DNA of 64,000 nt from the NCBI RefSeq assembly GCF_900496995.4, contig NC_044007.1, forward strand, positions 70,904,742-70,968,741. Direction: 5' to 3'. Shown here piece by piece: positions 33,947-48,900 of this stretch (the stretch's first letter is position 1; every line of letters starts with the position of its first letter). The translations under genes were made by a program, and so were the position numbers. Origin of the DNA: Aquila chrysaetos chrysaetos. Lineage: Eukaryota > Chordata > Aves > Accipitriformes > Accipitridae. The notes beneath the pieces were generated by a model that worked only from the letters and a program-made list of their open reading frames with translations, was not told where the DNA came from and searched no databases.

Positions 33947-36900
33947 CTATGGAGATAAAAAAGCAAGTAAAAGAAATAATTGGTAGGTACACTTACATTT
34001 TGCTGTGATTTCCATTTTCTTATGGTGTTATAGTAAGTATAGCTAAAGTTTTACTCTTATACTGGCAATAGCATTCAGTGGCCCTGTATATGTTTCTCAC
34101 AGGTCTGAAGATGACTGTAAATGTTTTACAGTTTCAAAGATTTATAGCTGAAGTGTGACACATTCCTAGGGATGCAGGCCTTGCCCAAAGAGTTACAAAC
34201 TTTCACCCTCGCTTGGTTAAGGTCTGATTATTCTTGTTAGTACTCAAAGCTTACCTGGTTTCAGCAATTAGTGAGCATGCTCTTTGCCAAATAGGGAAGA
34301 TTTATATGAGAGATTTTGAGGGAATGATGGTAATGCAATTTCTGCAAGACTGTGGCTATGAGTTTTATTTTGGGATAACAGATACTTAATGGCGTTTGGA
34401 GGAGACACTGCTGCCGTGTAGTCCTCACGCAGTTTAACACCAGAATTGATCTTCAAACCCCGACGCAGGGTGTATTTGAGAGGGATCCAGGAAACTGCAA
34501 CTGACATGAGACAGTGACATCCAGATCAACTGTTCTCAACATTGACATCTCTTTGGTGCTGAATTAACCAATGCTGTTCTTGGACCACTGCTTCCCTCCC
34601 TGTCTGCCTGTCAAAAGTACACATTCATATATTCACCAAGGCCCCAGTGATATTGGTAGTTCTCACTGAGTACTGTTTTCATCCGTGGCATCTGTTGTGC
34701 AGCTCTAAAGCTCTGCCCATGCATTTGTTCCACCTGTGATCCCCCTGTAGGTATGGAGTGTCTGAGACACATTTCACTTCAACAGTTCTCTGCATTACAC
34801 ATATCTATAAGAAATGTGGAGCATGGACTATGCAGGACTCCTCAAGAAGATGCTCTGTTAACAGAAACGCATTTTAATATGTGTAACCTCTATGCATACC
34901 AGAGCCTTCTCATTCTGAGCATTGCATCACTTCAGGCTGCATTATGTAGGTAAGCAGTAGATGACAGTGATTTTAAAGGATCTGGTAAGGGAGAAAAATA
35001 TACAAGTCTTGCTTTTATTAGAAGCTTTGAAAATATTTGGGAACATACGTATTTAGGGTTCCAGGCTGCATAGCTTGCCGGCTTCTGTATCTGAAGAGTA
35101 ACAAAGGCCACGAAGACAATTAGCAGGAGCAGAGGGCTAATGAACCTCCATGTGATCTGCCAGTAGAGATTGGGTTTTCGTCCAGTCATCCATTTCACAT
35201 CTTTACTGAACCTTTTAAGAGGAGGCATGTTTATGATGATGTCAGATCTAAATGGTAACAGTTTCACTTTTTCATACTTCTCTGTAAGTTTTAAACACAT
35301 GGTACAGCTCCCTAAATCTTTGCTATTCCATACCCTTTTTTAATAACTTACTATAGATTTAAGTAAATAATAATATCAATAAATTGATATAATTGATCCC
35401 TACCAGGGATGAATGGTCAGTTTACATTGCCAGTGTACATTACTTGAGCACCTAGTCTAAGGTTTCTAAGCACAAACAAGTGAAGAAAATATTACAGCAG
35501 TTCTGTAGAACTATTCAAACATTTAAAAAAAGACAAAATTGCCAAGGGAACAAACATAGCTTGTTAGGAAGAAGTCTGAATTAACCAGCACCAAATGAGT
35601 CAAATCAAGTCAGGGACAAAATTATTGCAGCCTGAGCCAGCTTCCTCTGCAGTCGGTAGTGGCAGTCGTTTGGACATGGAGCTGATCTTTTACATATACC
35701 TCTTACAGTTTTGTGCATTGAATGGGCAATAGGTGTATGCTTCTGGGTTTGGTAGTGACATGATAACCTGTATCTATCAAGTTGGAAAGTGTTTTGTAAT
35801 CTGGAATAGGAATTGTGATTGTGTGTGTGCGTTCAAACACAAGCTTTGTCTTCGATTCTGTTAATCTAACTGAAGATACTAGAAATTCTCTTGAGAGCTG
35901 GGAAAAAATGATTTGACTATGCTCGTATCCCATAGTAACAAGGAGGAAAAAGTATATGTATACTAGCACAACAGAGGAAATACAGGTGCTGTGGAATCCA
36001 GAATCTGTTGTAGCATGTGAAACCAGGTTTTGTTGCCACTTCTGCGTCACGGAAGATTGAAGCTAGCTGTTCAGGCAGCAAGAGGGATGTGTGAAATTCT
36101 TTTATGATGATGTAGCCTGGAAGTTATCACCACTTAACATGGGAAATGCTCCAAGGATCTTAACAGTGGATCTAAAAAATTTTTAAACAGTGTCTGTGAC
36201 TGCGGAGATTCTCAGCATGCAGGTTGAGCCTTTTAACATGGGCGAGTTACTGCATCTTGTTTACTGTGAAGTTTGAGGGGAAAAATAATGATATACACAA
36301 AATGCAAGAATATACAAAACAAAAGGGCAGTAACAGGAGCATATATGAAAGATGGTGTAACTCCTCTTGGCCAAAGAACTACAATGGCTGTTGACTTTCT
36401 AGCTTTAAACTTAGGATCCCCCCTTCCATAAGTGCTATGCAGAGATTATTCTTCCTGTTTTACACATATAGGAGACTTGAAGCAAAGAATAACTACATTC
36501 ACAGAACTGGTAAGTACTACAGAAGTAAGTTAATATTGTATACCTGTATGTAACATACATGGATTGAGAGGAAAATATATTTGTCTCTTATAAGAAAAAA
36601 ATTCCATCCGTTTCCAACGTACCTTTTCATTTTATAGACATATGCAACCCCAATCACTTCAAAGAAAGCGATGACTAGAAGAGGCACGGAGCCTGCATAG
36701 CTGTCAAAAATGTCAATCCAGTAACTCCCTGAACCCAGTGTAAAACACAGAGCGATGAGGAAGGAAATTAGACATATTATACCTGAAGAAAAAAAGGTTT
36801 GTTACTGGAGTACTGAACCGAACTTGGTAAGTATATTTTTGTTCTAAATTATTTTTGCTCTTGTTCTAGTGATTTTTATCCTCTCTCTATCTACAGAGCT

Positions 36901-39900
36901 ATGACAAGCAGTTTTTTCCTTAGGGGAGCCAATGCCACTTCCCAAACTCCATTTTCCCCTGTGTATTGGCCAAGAGGCACCAGTCTGTTGCAGGAGGAAT
37001 GCACTGGTGTGACTCGGAGCATCCTTCAGTTGTTAGTACTTCCAGCAGATAACCTGGGCTGTGCTATGCTGTTGCCCTGTGTTAATTTTTGACTGATGTA
37101 GTGAGTTTCAAGTGCCCTTATTTCCATGCAGTCTTAGGCTCAAAGCACAGGTAGCCAGCACCTGGGAAGTTGTAAGGGCTCCCTGGATTTCTGCCCCCCC
37201 ATTTCCTCAAAGAACCCAGAGCTTCAAATGTGTATGTGCCTTATGTCACAGCATGTATGGTTTAGGTTTCACCACACTTCTGTACAGTCAGTTCCCCTTT
37301 AGCCAAGATGTGGATTTGGGGTAATTGAGAGAAAAAGTGGGAAGGAAGGAAAGTGTTGCTGGATGCAGACCTGGGCTACAAATCAATTTATATGTCCTTG
37401 TGCTGTGTCACTAATTGCATCTGACTCTGAGATGGCCTTTGGTTCAATGCTGTGTAAAATTGGCTCCAGACATTTTTTTTTTTTCCTAAAAAAAAAAAAA
37501 GCTCACGATTGGAAAATCAATTTCAAAATAACATGTTTACCTCCTCAAGTTGTAAATAAATTTGTTTCTACGTAAAAAGTTGTAAAATGAGAAGGATATA
37601 ATTTTGATGCCACAGGAAGACTCTAAAAAAGGCACAACAGCAATATTCCCAATAAAAATTTAAAAGGACACATTGCAGAAGTGTTAATCCATTACTTCAA
37701 ACTGCCAGAAATTTTTCTAGACCAATTTCACAGTAGGATCTCTCAGACTCTCACTGAGTCTGGTTCTTGAGGAGCAGGTTGGGTTCAGTAACTGTCTGTG
37801 GTTGAAAAGATTCGGGTTTTGGTGCAAGAACAGGATCGCACGCACTCATTCCTGTGTTTCCAAGTGGTAATTTTCTACTCTGGCATGTTCACAGTAAATG
37901 TGAAATAATCTGTAGCAGCATAAACCTGAATGAAATGGGGGTGAATGACCTATCTTACAGTTGTGACAATGTGGTATGTTTGCGCACAGGTGGTTATGTC
38001 AGACCAGCTGATGTCACTGGTTGCGTTAAAGTGACTTGTTTAGGTGCCAAAGGCTTAAGTGAAGACAAGGCTCTTCCTGATGTCTACAACAGCTCAGAGT
38101 GAACTTGACTTCAGGAATAGCAATTTAACAAGCTTTCTCAGACTGAAACAGCTCTTGCAAGCTAAGAAAAAAAGATGGCAAGGGAAATATAATACTGTCA
38201 TCTGACAGCTACTGCCGTAACTGCTACCTCATCTATGTGCTTATCTTCTGCAAACACAATCCACTGCCCTTACTAACACTGTGAGATATCTAAGTTAATA
38301 TTACAAATTCTTAATCCCTCTACAATGTTTATTAAGGTAGTTTGCGCATCTATAAATAAGCCACCTTCTTTGAACAAAGCGAAGCAAATACCTTACCAGA
38401 TAACAGCTCTTTGGGTATTGATTTAGATATAATTCGAAGCTCTAAAAGAGGAGTGAAGACTCCTTCGATGTTCCCAAACATAGAAGAAAGGCCCAAGCTG
38501 AACAACATTACGAAAAACAGGATGGCCCAGGCCTGGGAGCCTGGCATGAGAATGATGGCTTGAGTGAAAATGATGAAAGCCAAGCCAGTTCCTGATACAC
38601 TCTGCAGAATTCACAAACAGATAAAAATGCGCATTTTAATGGCATAAATACAATTTCTCATGCATATAGAATTATAACAGGCTTCTGTCCTTCCCTGGAG
38701 TCAAGGGTGCTGGTCAGCCTATGGGGCTCTGTGGCAGCCAGTAGTTGAGAAAACAGGGAGTGGGGAGCGTTTGTGGGGATTTTAATTGTAAATGGACTAT
38801 CAGAGATGTGTAGACAATGATAGAGCAGAATTTTAGCTTGCACAGAGAGATGAGTCCAGAGTAAAGCAGATCTGAGAGTTGTAATTGAAATAGCAATTGT
38901 TTTGCCAATACCATCTCAAATTTGTTTTTTAAAAAATCTGTGTTGACTACAAAAAAAACCATAATTACCAGGGCAGGAAAGGCTAATAGGGAAAAACACA
39001 ATTTCAGCCAAATTTCTTTGAATTCGCTATCTCAAGGACAAGGATAGTTAAATCTAAGCATTGAAAAATGCTAATGTTGCTCTAATTTGGAAGTAAAATA
39101 TGTGAAACTGTAAATCAGAAACGGGTGCCATCAGAGGAAGCCAGACAAAACAGAAACTGAGTCGTGTAAGGGCTGGAATGTTGTCCTTTGACTTCTCTGT
39201 TGTGTAATTAAAATAGCTTATTTTACCATTGTTGCGTGTTAAGGCTATCGTGCACTGGCACACTCTGTCTCTGACAGGAGTGTCCACCCTTTTGTCCTAA
39301 TATTTTATTTTATTTTTTCCTCAAGCTCCTTTCTTTTGTATTCTCTCCTTCAACCATGGCCCTATTCTTTTTTCATTAGGTGGTAAGGACTTGTAACAAG
39401 GGAGTACAAATGGGTGAGGAGTAAATGAGAGTTACAGAACTGGAGCAAGTGGAATGAGTTTGGAGAAGTAAACAGAGAAGAAACATCTGTGTTTAGTGAT
39501 AGGGGAAATGTTTTAGGAGGATTGGAAAAGACAGAAAGGGAGATGATGTATTTTGGCAGGGGGGAGGGAGGTTGGGGGAAAAAATAATAAAATATTGGTG
39601 AGATCCTGTGCAGAGATGAGGAAAAATAAAAGGGAGAGGTCAAAAGGGAATAGAAAGATGGGGAAGGGAAGAGAAAACAGAAGACAGTGATAAGATACCT
39701 TCCTGGTGGTCATACATGTGATTGAAAGCAAACAGTGAACATTTTAATAGATTTTTTTGATACTTTCTTAAATATGGATTTAGGAAACTCCCATTCAGCA
39801 TCCTTTTTCTATAATCTTTCAGCTAGATGTGTTTCCTCTATTGTGCGTATTCCTATAAACCAAAGTAGGACTGAATCTAGTGTCCATGGTAGGCTCCAGG

Positions 39901-42900
39901 TAGGAACCCATTTGACAATAGGTTTTGTGATAATAATGTGTAATTTTGCATGCCATACCAGACAGCTTTGAGTTGAAACTGTCCTACAGCAGTGTTATTT
40001 CAAATTTTGAGAAATCATTTTGTTTCATCATTATGTATAATATATTCATTACGAGTAGAGTAATGTACAAGTACGGATAAGAAAAAGGAAGATACCACTC
40101 CTTCTACATATTTCGTTTAAGGGTTACTTTGTTGAAAGCAATTATGGTACCTGATCAAGAAATTCTTGAAGGTCACAGCTTTTCAGTTTGAGTCCAGCAA
40201 TTTTTTCTGGATGTGATGAATTTAGGTAACTAATCCAGGCTGTATAGTTCTGTCGCATGATGCTTTCTTCCGGAAGATCAAATTCATTGATGACATTGAT
40301 AATGTTCCTGCCAGAGAAGCCAACATACCATTAGTTTAAATGTTTGCAGATGATGTGGCTAGAAATGCTATGACATGTATTCAGATGTTAACAGAAAGTT
40401 GTGTTTACTTTCTGTGCAGTTATTTACAATATGAAGGAAAATGTTAAATAACCAGACTATTTAATGTCTTCTCTTTCAGATACAAACTTTGAGTACTTAA
40501 TGCAGATGCAGTCTCTAAAACATTTCTATTTTTATTTTATCAGCTCTCCAGACCATTTCCACCACTTGTGTTGAATAACTTAGTGAATCTAGTGGAATAG
40601 GGAAAAGTGTTGGGTTTTTAACTACTTCTAATGCTAGTCTGAGACTGAGATGTGACCCTTGATGCGCTACTTGCAATGAGTTGTTTTATAATTTGTCTTG
40701 CTTCTTACAAACACTACCTCTGATCATTCTTGCCTCAGTGCCATAATACTTTCCATTTTTATATTAGACTTCTCCATACAGATGCTTTTCCTTTTTTAGT
40801 GAAAATAAATTCTCTAAATGCATGTTTTTCAAGTAACACATTATCTATTGAGGCGTTGAAACCACAGTATAACACTGGAAATGCAAGTTTCTCACCTGTC
40901 CAAGCAGTCCCAGTAGCCTGTCGTTGCTTTAAACCCCAAAACAGAAAAGACTGGGATGGAAGCGTAGAGGGATGTCACGCTGTTCACAATTGCCACTGTC
41001 ACAGCATCCTTTTCACAGTCATTTCTAGAAATAGCATTCAGACAAGTGAAGTGACTAAAAAAAGGCAACATTTTATCTGTGATTCTCTCGGGTATTTCTG
41101 CAAACATTTTATTTTTTTTAGATTTTTTTTTTTTTCCCCTTCCTGTTAGAAAATATATTTGGCCATTTAGAAGGACAGCAGCTGTTAAGATCCTTTAGAA
41201 AAATTAAGATCCAATTAAAATTTGAAAGTTTTAGAAAATTGCACAAAATGCAGCAAGAATTTAGCCAATTTATAAAGGTTGTAGTTCTACTTACTTTGGT
41301 GGATTGTAGCTTGAGAATGCAATAAGCCCTCCAAAAGCCAAAGAGAGAGAGAAGAAAATCTGGGTAGCTGCATCAAGCCATACACGGGGATTTTTCAAAG
41401 TGTTCAGCTGAAATAATTGGAATAAATGCATGTATTAGGCTGAAATTAAAATTTCTTTTTCTCTCTTGGTTCTCATAGCTCATCTCTTATTTCACTTCTG
41501 AAATTGAGAGTTGTGCTGCCATGTAAATACACTGAAAATGGAAATTAGTACAAAACGTGTCAGTAAAGCAGGTGTTTCTGAAGACATAATTTGGTCTATT
41601 TAAATATATGTAGTAATTATAGAATCTGCTTCATTGTACACCTCTTCTGTGTGACAATAAAAATGTGTTTCTAAATGATAGGCATTAGGCACACAATAGG
41701 GACCGTACATTACATTTTTCCTCAGTTTATTTCTTTTTGTTAATCCACATACTGGGTAACTTCCAGTTTAAGAATATTATCTTCCTAAAACTGTATAAAC
41801 AAATACTAAACCTTCATTGTTTTAAGACAAAGTGATTCCATAGCTTTCCAAATTTGTTTAAAAAAAAAAGACTAAAAGCCCAAGCAGACAAGAGGAGGCT
41901 CTTCATTGAAAAGAGCATCTTAGATTCAAAGTACTGTGAAAACAGCAACAAAAGATAAAACAGCAACATAGGAAAAATAAGAAAAAAGAAGAAATTGACA
42001 GACTGAAATTTGATTTTTGATGTAAGGGCAACATGATAGAGGAAGCTAAATTAAAGAGTCAATGACTGTTGGATTACAGAGAATAATACACAGTTTTAAA
42101 TAGCTGTGCTGAGAAGGAATCTTACCATTAAAATCAGTCTAAAAGAAAAAGATAAAACATAAGTAATGTGCAAAATGTAAATGTGCTCAATGAATATTAG
42201 TTTCCTGCAGAAACTAAGAAGTGGCATGTTATATTCATACCCTACCACGTGAATTACTTTCCAATCCGTTATCAAGTAGGGGAAATAGAAACCAGTATTA
42301 GTTAAGAATGAGCGTTTTAAAAACCAGGTGGCCCAAAAGTAGTACTGGGGCTGTAGAGTATTTCACTTTGTTTTACATCGGTCCGAGTCAAATCTGTATC
42401 CTAGTCATGCAGGGTGAATTGTGTGTTTTCTGTGTCGTGTCTACGTGCCTGTGCCATTCATCCTAGTACGTGACTAGGAAGATTTGTAGGAATGATCCTA
42501 CCAGGAGCATTGGTAGGAATGAGAGGTAAGTACGCCAGAAGACCCTTAATAGCACTTTGGGTTTCTCTGAAGCTGGTCTGAGCTTGGAAGAGCGAGAATA
42601 ATGGGTTGACCTCGGTGTGGATGGATGCAGTGAATGCCATTACTGCAGATGCTTTCTCCACAAGTGTGCCAGTGCTTTGACCACAGCAGAACTGGTACTA
42701 CGTTTTGTACAACATAACATAGCAAGCAGATGTGTGTAACTGTTAACTGGCTGAAAGGCTTCAGCTTAGGCAAACCTTTCTAGAGGTTTATTTTGAAATA
42801 TCATAACCAAACCCTTCAATGCCAGAGTGCTCACTGGTAGGACCTTGTGGAGGTGCAGGACTAGATGCAATTGGAGTGCAGAAACTTGGCACTCGCATTG

Positions 42901-45900
42901 CCACGTGCCCTTCACAGTGTGATTAAGTGCTGATAGATACAACTGTTACAAGTCTGACTTTCTGCCTGGGGACTTTGGCAAATGAGTCTGGAGATAGTTT
43001 AGTTTGGTGCTGGATGCAATGCATTTATTGACTCTAAAAGACGCTCGTCAACGTCCGAACTTGAAGAAACAGCAAACAGGCAAGCGTGCTGTGGCAATGT
43101 CATCATCTGGTTTTAAGCACATTATGAATCTAAATGTTATTTTATATTTTCAGTAATATGGCATACAGATTTCATAAGAGTGTCTTCAGAAGAAAAAATG
43201 TGCTGGAGCTAGAAACGTGTGGATGAAGATACACAGCCAGAATGTTAATGAATGAACACAGGAGTAATGAGGAAAGGAAGCATAATTGCTCCCCCCTGGG
43301 TGGTAGGATTTTTGAATACTTGAACACATGAAACACAGACAGAAACTTTCTTAAAATGGAATTTAAAAATACTGGGATCCCTGTGAAGTGTAATTTTGGT
43401 GTAAAAACAGCTGTTGCTTTTCTCATAAGCAAGTGGCTAACAAGTAATATTGCACTTAAAGACAGCAGTTCATTAAGGTAATGCTTTCGTTCTCCTTAAT
43501 ACCAGAAACGATATGGACAGACCGGGTACCTTGAAAGCAGTTTTAAGTGTCCATTCACAGTAATACATCAGGTGTAAAACTAAACTGCAAAATAGAGGAA
43601 AAAATTACAAATTGCCTCTGTGATAGAGGACCTGGTGCCTGTGCTGCCTTTTTCTTGGCTATTCTCACTGCTCATTAAATAACTCCAGAGCTCTGGGTGC
43701 AGGCGTCAGTTGCCCAACCAAGTTCCTGAAATTGTTTGTTGCCAGAGAACCTCCAAATATTTACAGTCTCTGAAGCTCTTTCAGATGTGAAAGGGACTGG
43801 AGAATGAGGCATTTGTGCTCCCTGAGCCGACACAGATGTCCACAGAAGCTGAATCGTGTAGAGACCGTTGCTGATGCTTGGTGGGATCCCTTTTCTGCTG
43901 CCTCTGGTTATTTTTTTTCCCCAAGAACCTTTCCAAAAGTCTCTGTTCCAGCTCCTGTGTTGCTTCATCTTTGCACAGCTTCTGCTTTCCCCTCAAGTGC
44001 CTGTGAGCAAAACTTCAGTATCTTTTTTGTTTTCTTGGCAACTTCACTTTCCAGGTAGCCAAGGATTTAGAGAGGGTGAGTGCATAGTCAGACTTCTCCA
44101 TGTCTGAAAGTCAATGAAAAGAAGTATTCGTTATTTGTTCTAGAATTTAAGGTGTGAAAGTGTGTCAGATGGCAAAAAGCCGACTATGTATTTCTGCATG
44201 AAAATAAGACCACAGCCCGCCACTTTTAAAATCCATATGCATGCAGTTATTATTTGTGATATTTATTAATAAGAACTAAAATACAAACTTGGAAAGTGAA
44301 TAAACTTAAACAATGGTGGTTTGAAAAAAAAATTCAGTTGGGTGATTATGATGTTGAAACTGGGTAAGATGTGACTTTTAGCACTAGGTATTTCTTTCAC
44401 AGATTTTCAAAAACAACAGTGAGGTGTAACAGGTACCAGAGAGTGGATGTGGCAGCTGTTACAGAGAAATTACAATTTCTGCTGCACTGCAAAGTTGGAA
44501 GAAAGTTGGAAAACATTGCCTCCAATGAGTGGAGAATGTCAGGAAGGTTGATTTATTAATTTAGTTAAAATTTTCTTTTTTTAAAGCAAGGTGAAACAGG
44601 CAGTAGGTGAGCTAACTCTTACTTTATTTTGCTAAAACTTTACAAGCTGCCTGCAAAAAGACAGGAAAAGAAGAAAACAGCACACACTTAAGAAATATGC
44701 TTTACAGTTTTGTAAGCTAATGTGGTTTGGGTGGGCCAGGTAAATCTTTGCCAAAAAAAGCCCACAAACCAAGAACCCCCCTGTACAACTCACTTTGGGA
44801 CATCCCCCGTGGAGAAGTGTAACAAGAAAAACGCATGTATTTATTGATGGCGGTGGTGGGAATAGTTCCTCATTAAACAGGCTAACAGAAAAGGCAATAA
44901 TGGTACTGCAGCTGTGGGCTAAGGGGAAGAAGAGAGAAAGGAAATGTTGTTGTAGTTGTATGCTTACTGTCTTTTTGAAGTCCTTGAAGTGCCAAAATCC
45001 TCCATAGCAGTTGGTGTGTTAGTTTAACAAAGCCATCTCTCTGTCTTACACTGTGACTTCCTATGCAATAGCAACACCCATAGCAGATATCACTTACCAG
45101 GCTGTTCCATCAGCTTTTCCATGTTTGTAGAAAAGTTTCATCACCAAAACCATCTTCAGATGACTCTTCAAGGACGTCCCCGGGATCTGCTTCCTCAAAC
45201 CAACTAATCATTAACTGCAGGTTGATTGCAGCTGGATTTTCATTCTGCCTTCTGGCGCTGGTCTACAAAACAGTCCAGCTCTTCTTTTCTGACGATCCTC
45301 TCGCCCTCAGCACTGCAATACCTCCAGGCTTTGTGGATACACACAAATCTAGTTTTTGCATTAAGTTCGCTATGCAACGTTTGTAAGTCCCAAAGGTGCC
45401 TGAGCTCTCCAGAGAAACCCGACAGCCGGGCAGAGACCAAATGACAACAGGCCAAGCCCTGTTCTGGTTGTGTTGTCTAGTCTGCTTTTGAAGAAAGCAT
45501 TAAGACATTGCACCAAGCATTTATTGTCCTGTCTGGGCCCTAGAAAAATGCAAGTGCATGTCCTGATCTCCTGTAAAGACCAGGGTTGTCCTTTTTGAGC
45601 TCTGACAGTGTTCAGGTGGGTGCCCGTACCACTGGGCTTGCAGGCGGAGGGATAAAAGAGGTGTCTCATCTGAGCTTTCTCTTGCTGGTGTCCCTTTCCA
45701 GGATGGCACGTAACGTATCTCCGGGCTTCTTGGCTTATGTTTTCCTTAATGCCTGTATTCCGGTTGTAGGACGGGAAAGGGAGATACCCAGTGCTCCTGT
45801 GGTGGGAAGCACTGCTGTTGCTGTGGAGGCAGAGGATGCTCCGAGACCATCCATCAGTGCGTGCTGCTTTTCCTCCTCTACACTCACCGCTTTGTGGAGC

Positions 45901-48900
45901 TTTTTAGCACGAAGGCAGAGCTGTGAGGAGCCTACAATTAATAGCAACCACTTGGTAGGACAATTTCACTTTGCATTTGGGAAGGCAGCTAAGAACAGTG
46001 TAAAGAGGTCCTTCTGAAATGGCCTGCATATGAAGGGATCTGGGATCCTGTCCCTTTGAGAAGATGAGAAAAAATGGGAGAGGGGTATTCTCCAGCAGTT
46101 CTGTATTTAGGGACAGCTACAGGGAGCGAAAAACTTCAGCTATAGAGAAACGGGTAGGAGAAAATTACTTTCAACCTTAAAAAAAAAATCACTTTGCAGT
46201 ATAATTCCTCAGTCATTTTCCTTGTGAATTCTTAAAAGGTTGAAGTTGTGTAAATTCTGTAGCATTGGCAGGGAAATCCCATCTTTATCATGTGTAAAAG
46301 AGAGATGATTCTACTCATGAAGTGCATCAGTTTCACTTACACATTCAAGACTGAAGCACCCATAATGTACTCAGTTTTCCAGTATTTTCTGATATGCTTA
46401 TTACTGAACTGTTAAATACTTTGCTGCTTCTTTTCTTGCTAAAGTATATTAAAATACTGAATCACTTCATCACAGAAAAAAGAGCTTAGCTGAGACCTTG
46501 GATAGGGAGCTAGATCAGGAGTTGCTGGAAAATGAATATACAGTATGAGATCTGAGGGGGGGAAAAAGGAAAAATAACATTTCTGACTATAGCAGCAGTA
46601 CTTACATTAGGGGTGAAGAGGTAAGCCAGACCATCAGTGGCTCCCGGTAGAGTGAGTCCGTGGATAAGGAATATAGTTAGGACCAGGTAAGGAAATATTG
46701 CTGTTACATAAATTGCCTAAAGTGAGAAGGTAAGAAGACAGACAGATAGTTACTAACATCGAAAAATCCTGTTTAAGTTATTACAAGAGACAATCCTAAT
46801 AATATTGGGTAAGACAGCTACAGATGAACATTGCCATCTTTAAAAGAAGCAGAACGTGCTTTTGCTGAACATATTTGTAACAAAATTGCTCTTAAAACTG
46901 CTTGAGGGGAGACTGGTAGGGCAGAAGCATTTGCAATGGGAAAGAAGTGTCATTTTGAGCCACCTGTACCGCTGTTATCACTTCCTTGGACAAGGAGCAC
47001 ACTGAAACGGTGCTAGTGAGGTAAACGGGGAAGGCTTTCCTTGGTGGGAAAACTCAGTATCTGGAGAGCAAGACCCAAAGTGTGGGATAATGCACTTCTG
47101 TATCCTTTCCATACCTTTCCTGTGGTTTCAATTCCGCGGATGGTGCAGAGGTATACAATTGCCCAGCAAGTCGCTAAGCACAAAATGAGCCACCACTGTA
47201 ACGTGCCAGTCTCAGTGACATCAGGTGTTATGTTCAAAGTTTTCCTGTACCAAAAATAATTTACTGCGGTACTTTTGTAACATTCTTCGTTGAGCCCTGG
47301 AAAAAAATGTGGCAAGTGTAAGAATAAATTTTAAAATTGGTAATATTTTTCCCCACTCACTGTAGGGTTAGGAAGCAATACTTTATACTAATGGAGAGTG
47401 GTAGGATGGTCTTGTTGTGGGTTGCCAAATGAAATACAGAGATGGACTGAACTGGCCTTTCTGCACTGTCTGTAATGTGCAGCAAGACAAACTCTGTCAC
47501 GACAGGCTGAGACTGCAAGACTTACGTGAGACCTTCACCAGAACATCACCAGCATTTCTACAGGTGATAACTTTTCTATTTAGAAAGGTGTCATACTCAG
47601 TGCAAGGTAAAATCTAAACTGTAATTGTGGTGGAGACTATGAAGTTTTTTAGCTATATGGCTACAAGCTGGTGGAGCCTTAACAAGGTTCAGGCACCTGA
47701 GGATACATCTAAGCCTTCAGATCTTCAGGAAACCCACTGACCTGCTGTCTTTAGCTGGAAACCTGAGTTCCCTGGGTGCTGCACCTCCTGCCTTTGCGCC
47801 TAGCCAGAATCAGGTGTGTCCCGAGAGCACGAGGCAGTCCTGTGCATTTCCAGGAGCTGGGGTTACACGGCACGGAGCTGGCAGAGGCGGCACTGATAGC
47901 AGTCCCTGTAACCAGGAGGTCCAGCACACACCAGGACTGGGAGAGCTCTTTCTCCTTTCCCTGCCTGGTGAGACCTGAATGTCTCTTCCTCTGCCTAGGA
48001 GATCACGCTAATTTTCTTGCAGTGTCTCCTGCTGAAGCTGCTGTTTTGCACACAATCCCGCTCAAGTTTAGCATAACTTTTTTTTTTTTTTTTTTTTTTT
48101 TCCCCATCCTTCCCCAATTTCAAGTCCCTTTAGCTTTTGGCTCCTGCTTGGATGTCCTAGTGCAGTGAGCAGAGCAGCTCACGCAGGGCAGGTTGCTGCT
48201 TTCAAGTCTGATTCTGGGAAAGCTGGCCTAGCTGACAAAAGGGTGATGGAGAGGAGTAATCACGATTGTGGTCATTGTGGCTTTACGAAACTTTTCAAAC
48301 AAAACTTGCTCTGGTGAGATTGCAAGATGGAAAATGAAGTAACTTGCAGGTATGTGAGGCACTGATTTAGCCAAGTGGCTTTCCAGTGACAAATTTACGC
48401 TTGCAAGCGTGGTTGCCACTGAAATGTCATTACACCTGAAGCTGGTGATCCTCTTTCAGTGCGTGAGGACACTCGTGTACTCAGACTTGCTGGCGTCCTT
48501 TTCCTCAGCTCCGAATTAAAAGAATCGGACGTGCACCCGGACATACACTGACCGGTGCAATCCCAGTTACCTCTGAATACACAGTCTGTGGCTGTTGAAT
48601 GAAAGTCTGTGGGTTGTAGCACGGTGTATGAGTAACAAGCTATATAGTGAAAAGCTTTGCTGCTCTTGTCCCTTTAGCCCCAGCTTAAGTACGTGAGCCT
48701 GAAATAATGCCATTTTAGTCTACGTTCGGCTAAGCCTGGTGGATGGGAACAGCTGCTAGTTGGCTCGCTTAGGAAGCAGCTCCCCGGAGAGAGCATTGCG
48801 ATCGTGATGGAGAAGTGCAGGTTCTTCCCATCTTGGCACTGGTATTGAAAAATCTGTCCTTAAAGGACTTCTTCAATATTTTCTAAAAGATTCTTAACTA

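Noticed and set aside
39362-39731. Ser/Phe/Pro-rich minus-strand frames in SLC6A18 intron 8
   Set aside because: They are translations of the pyrimidine-rich complement of the purine tract.
45370-46017. Frames of 99-143 codons in SLC6A18 intron 5
   Set aside because: Mutually overlapping on both strands, no domain and no splice logic; a GC-richer patch of intron.
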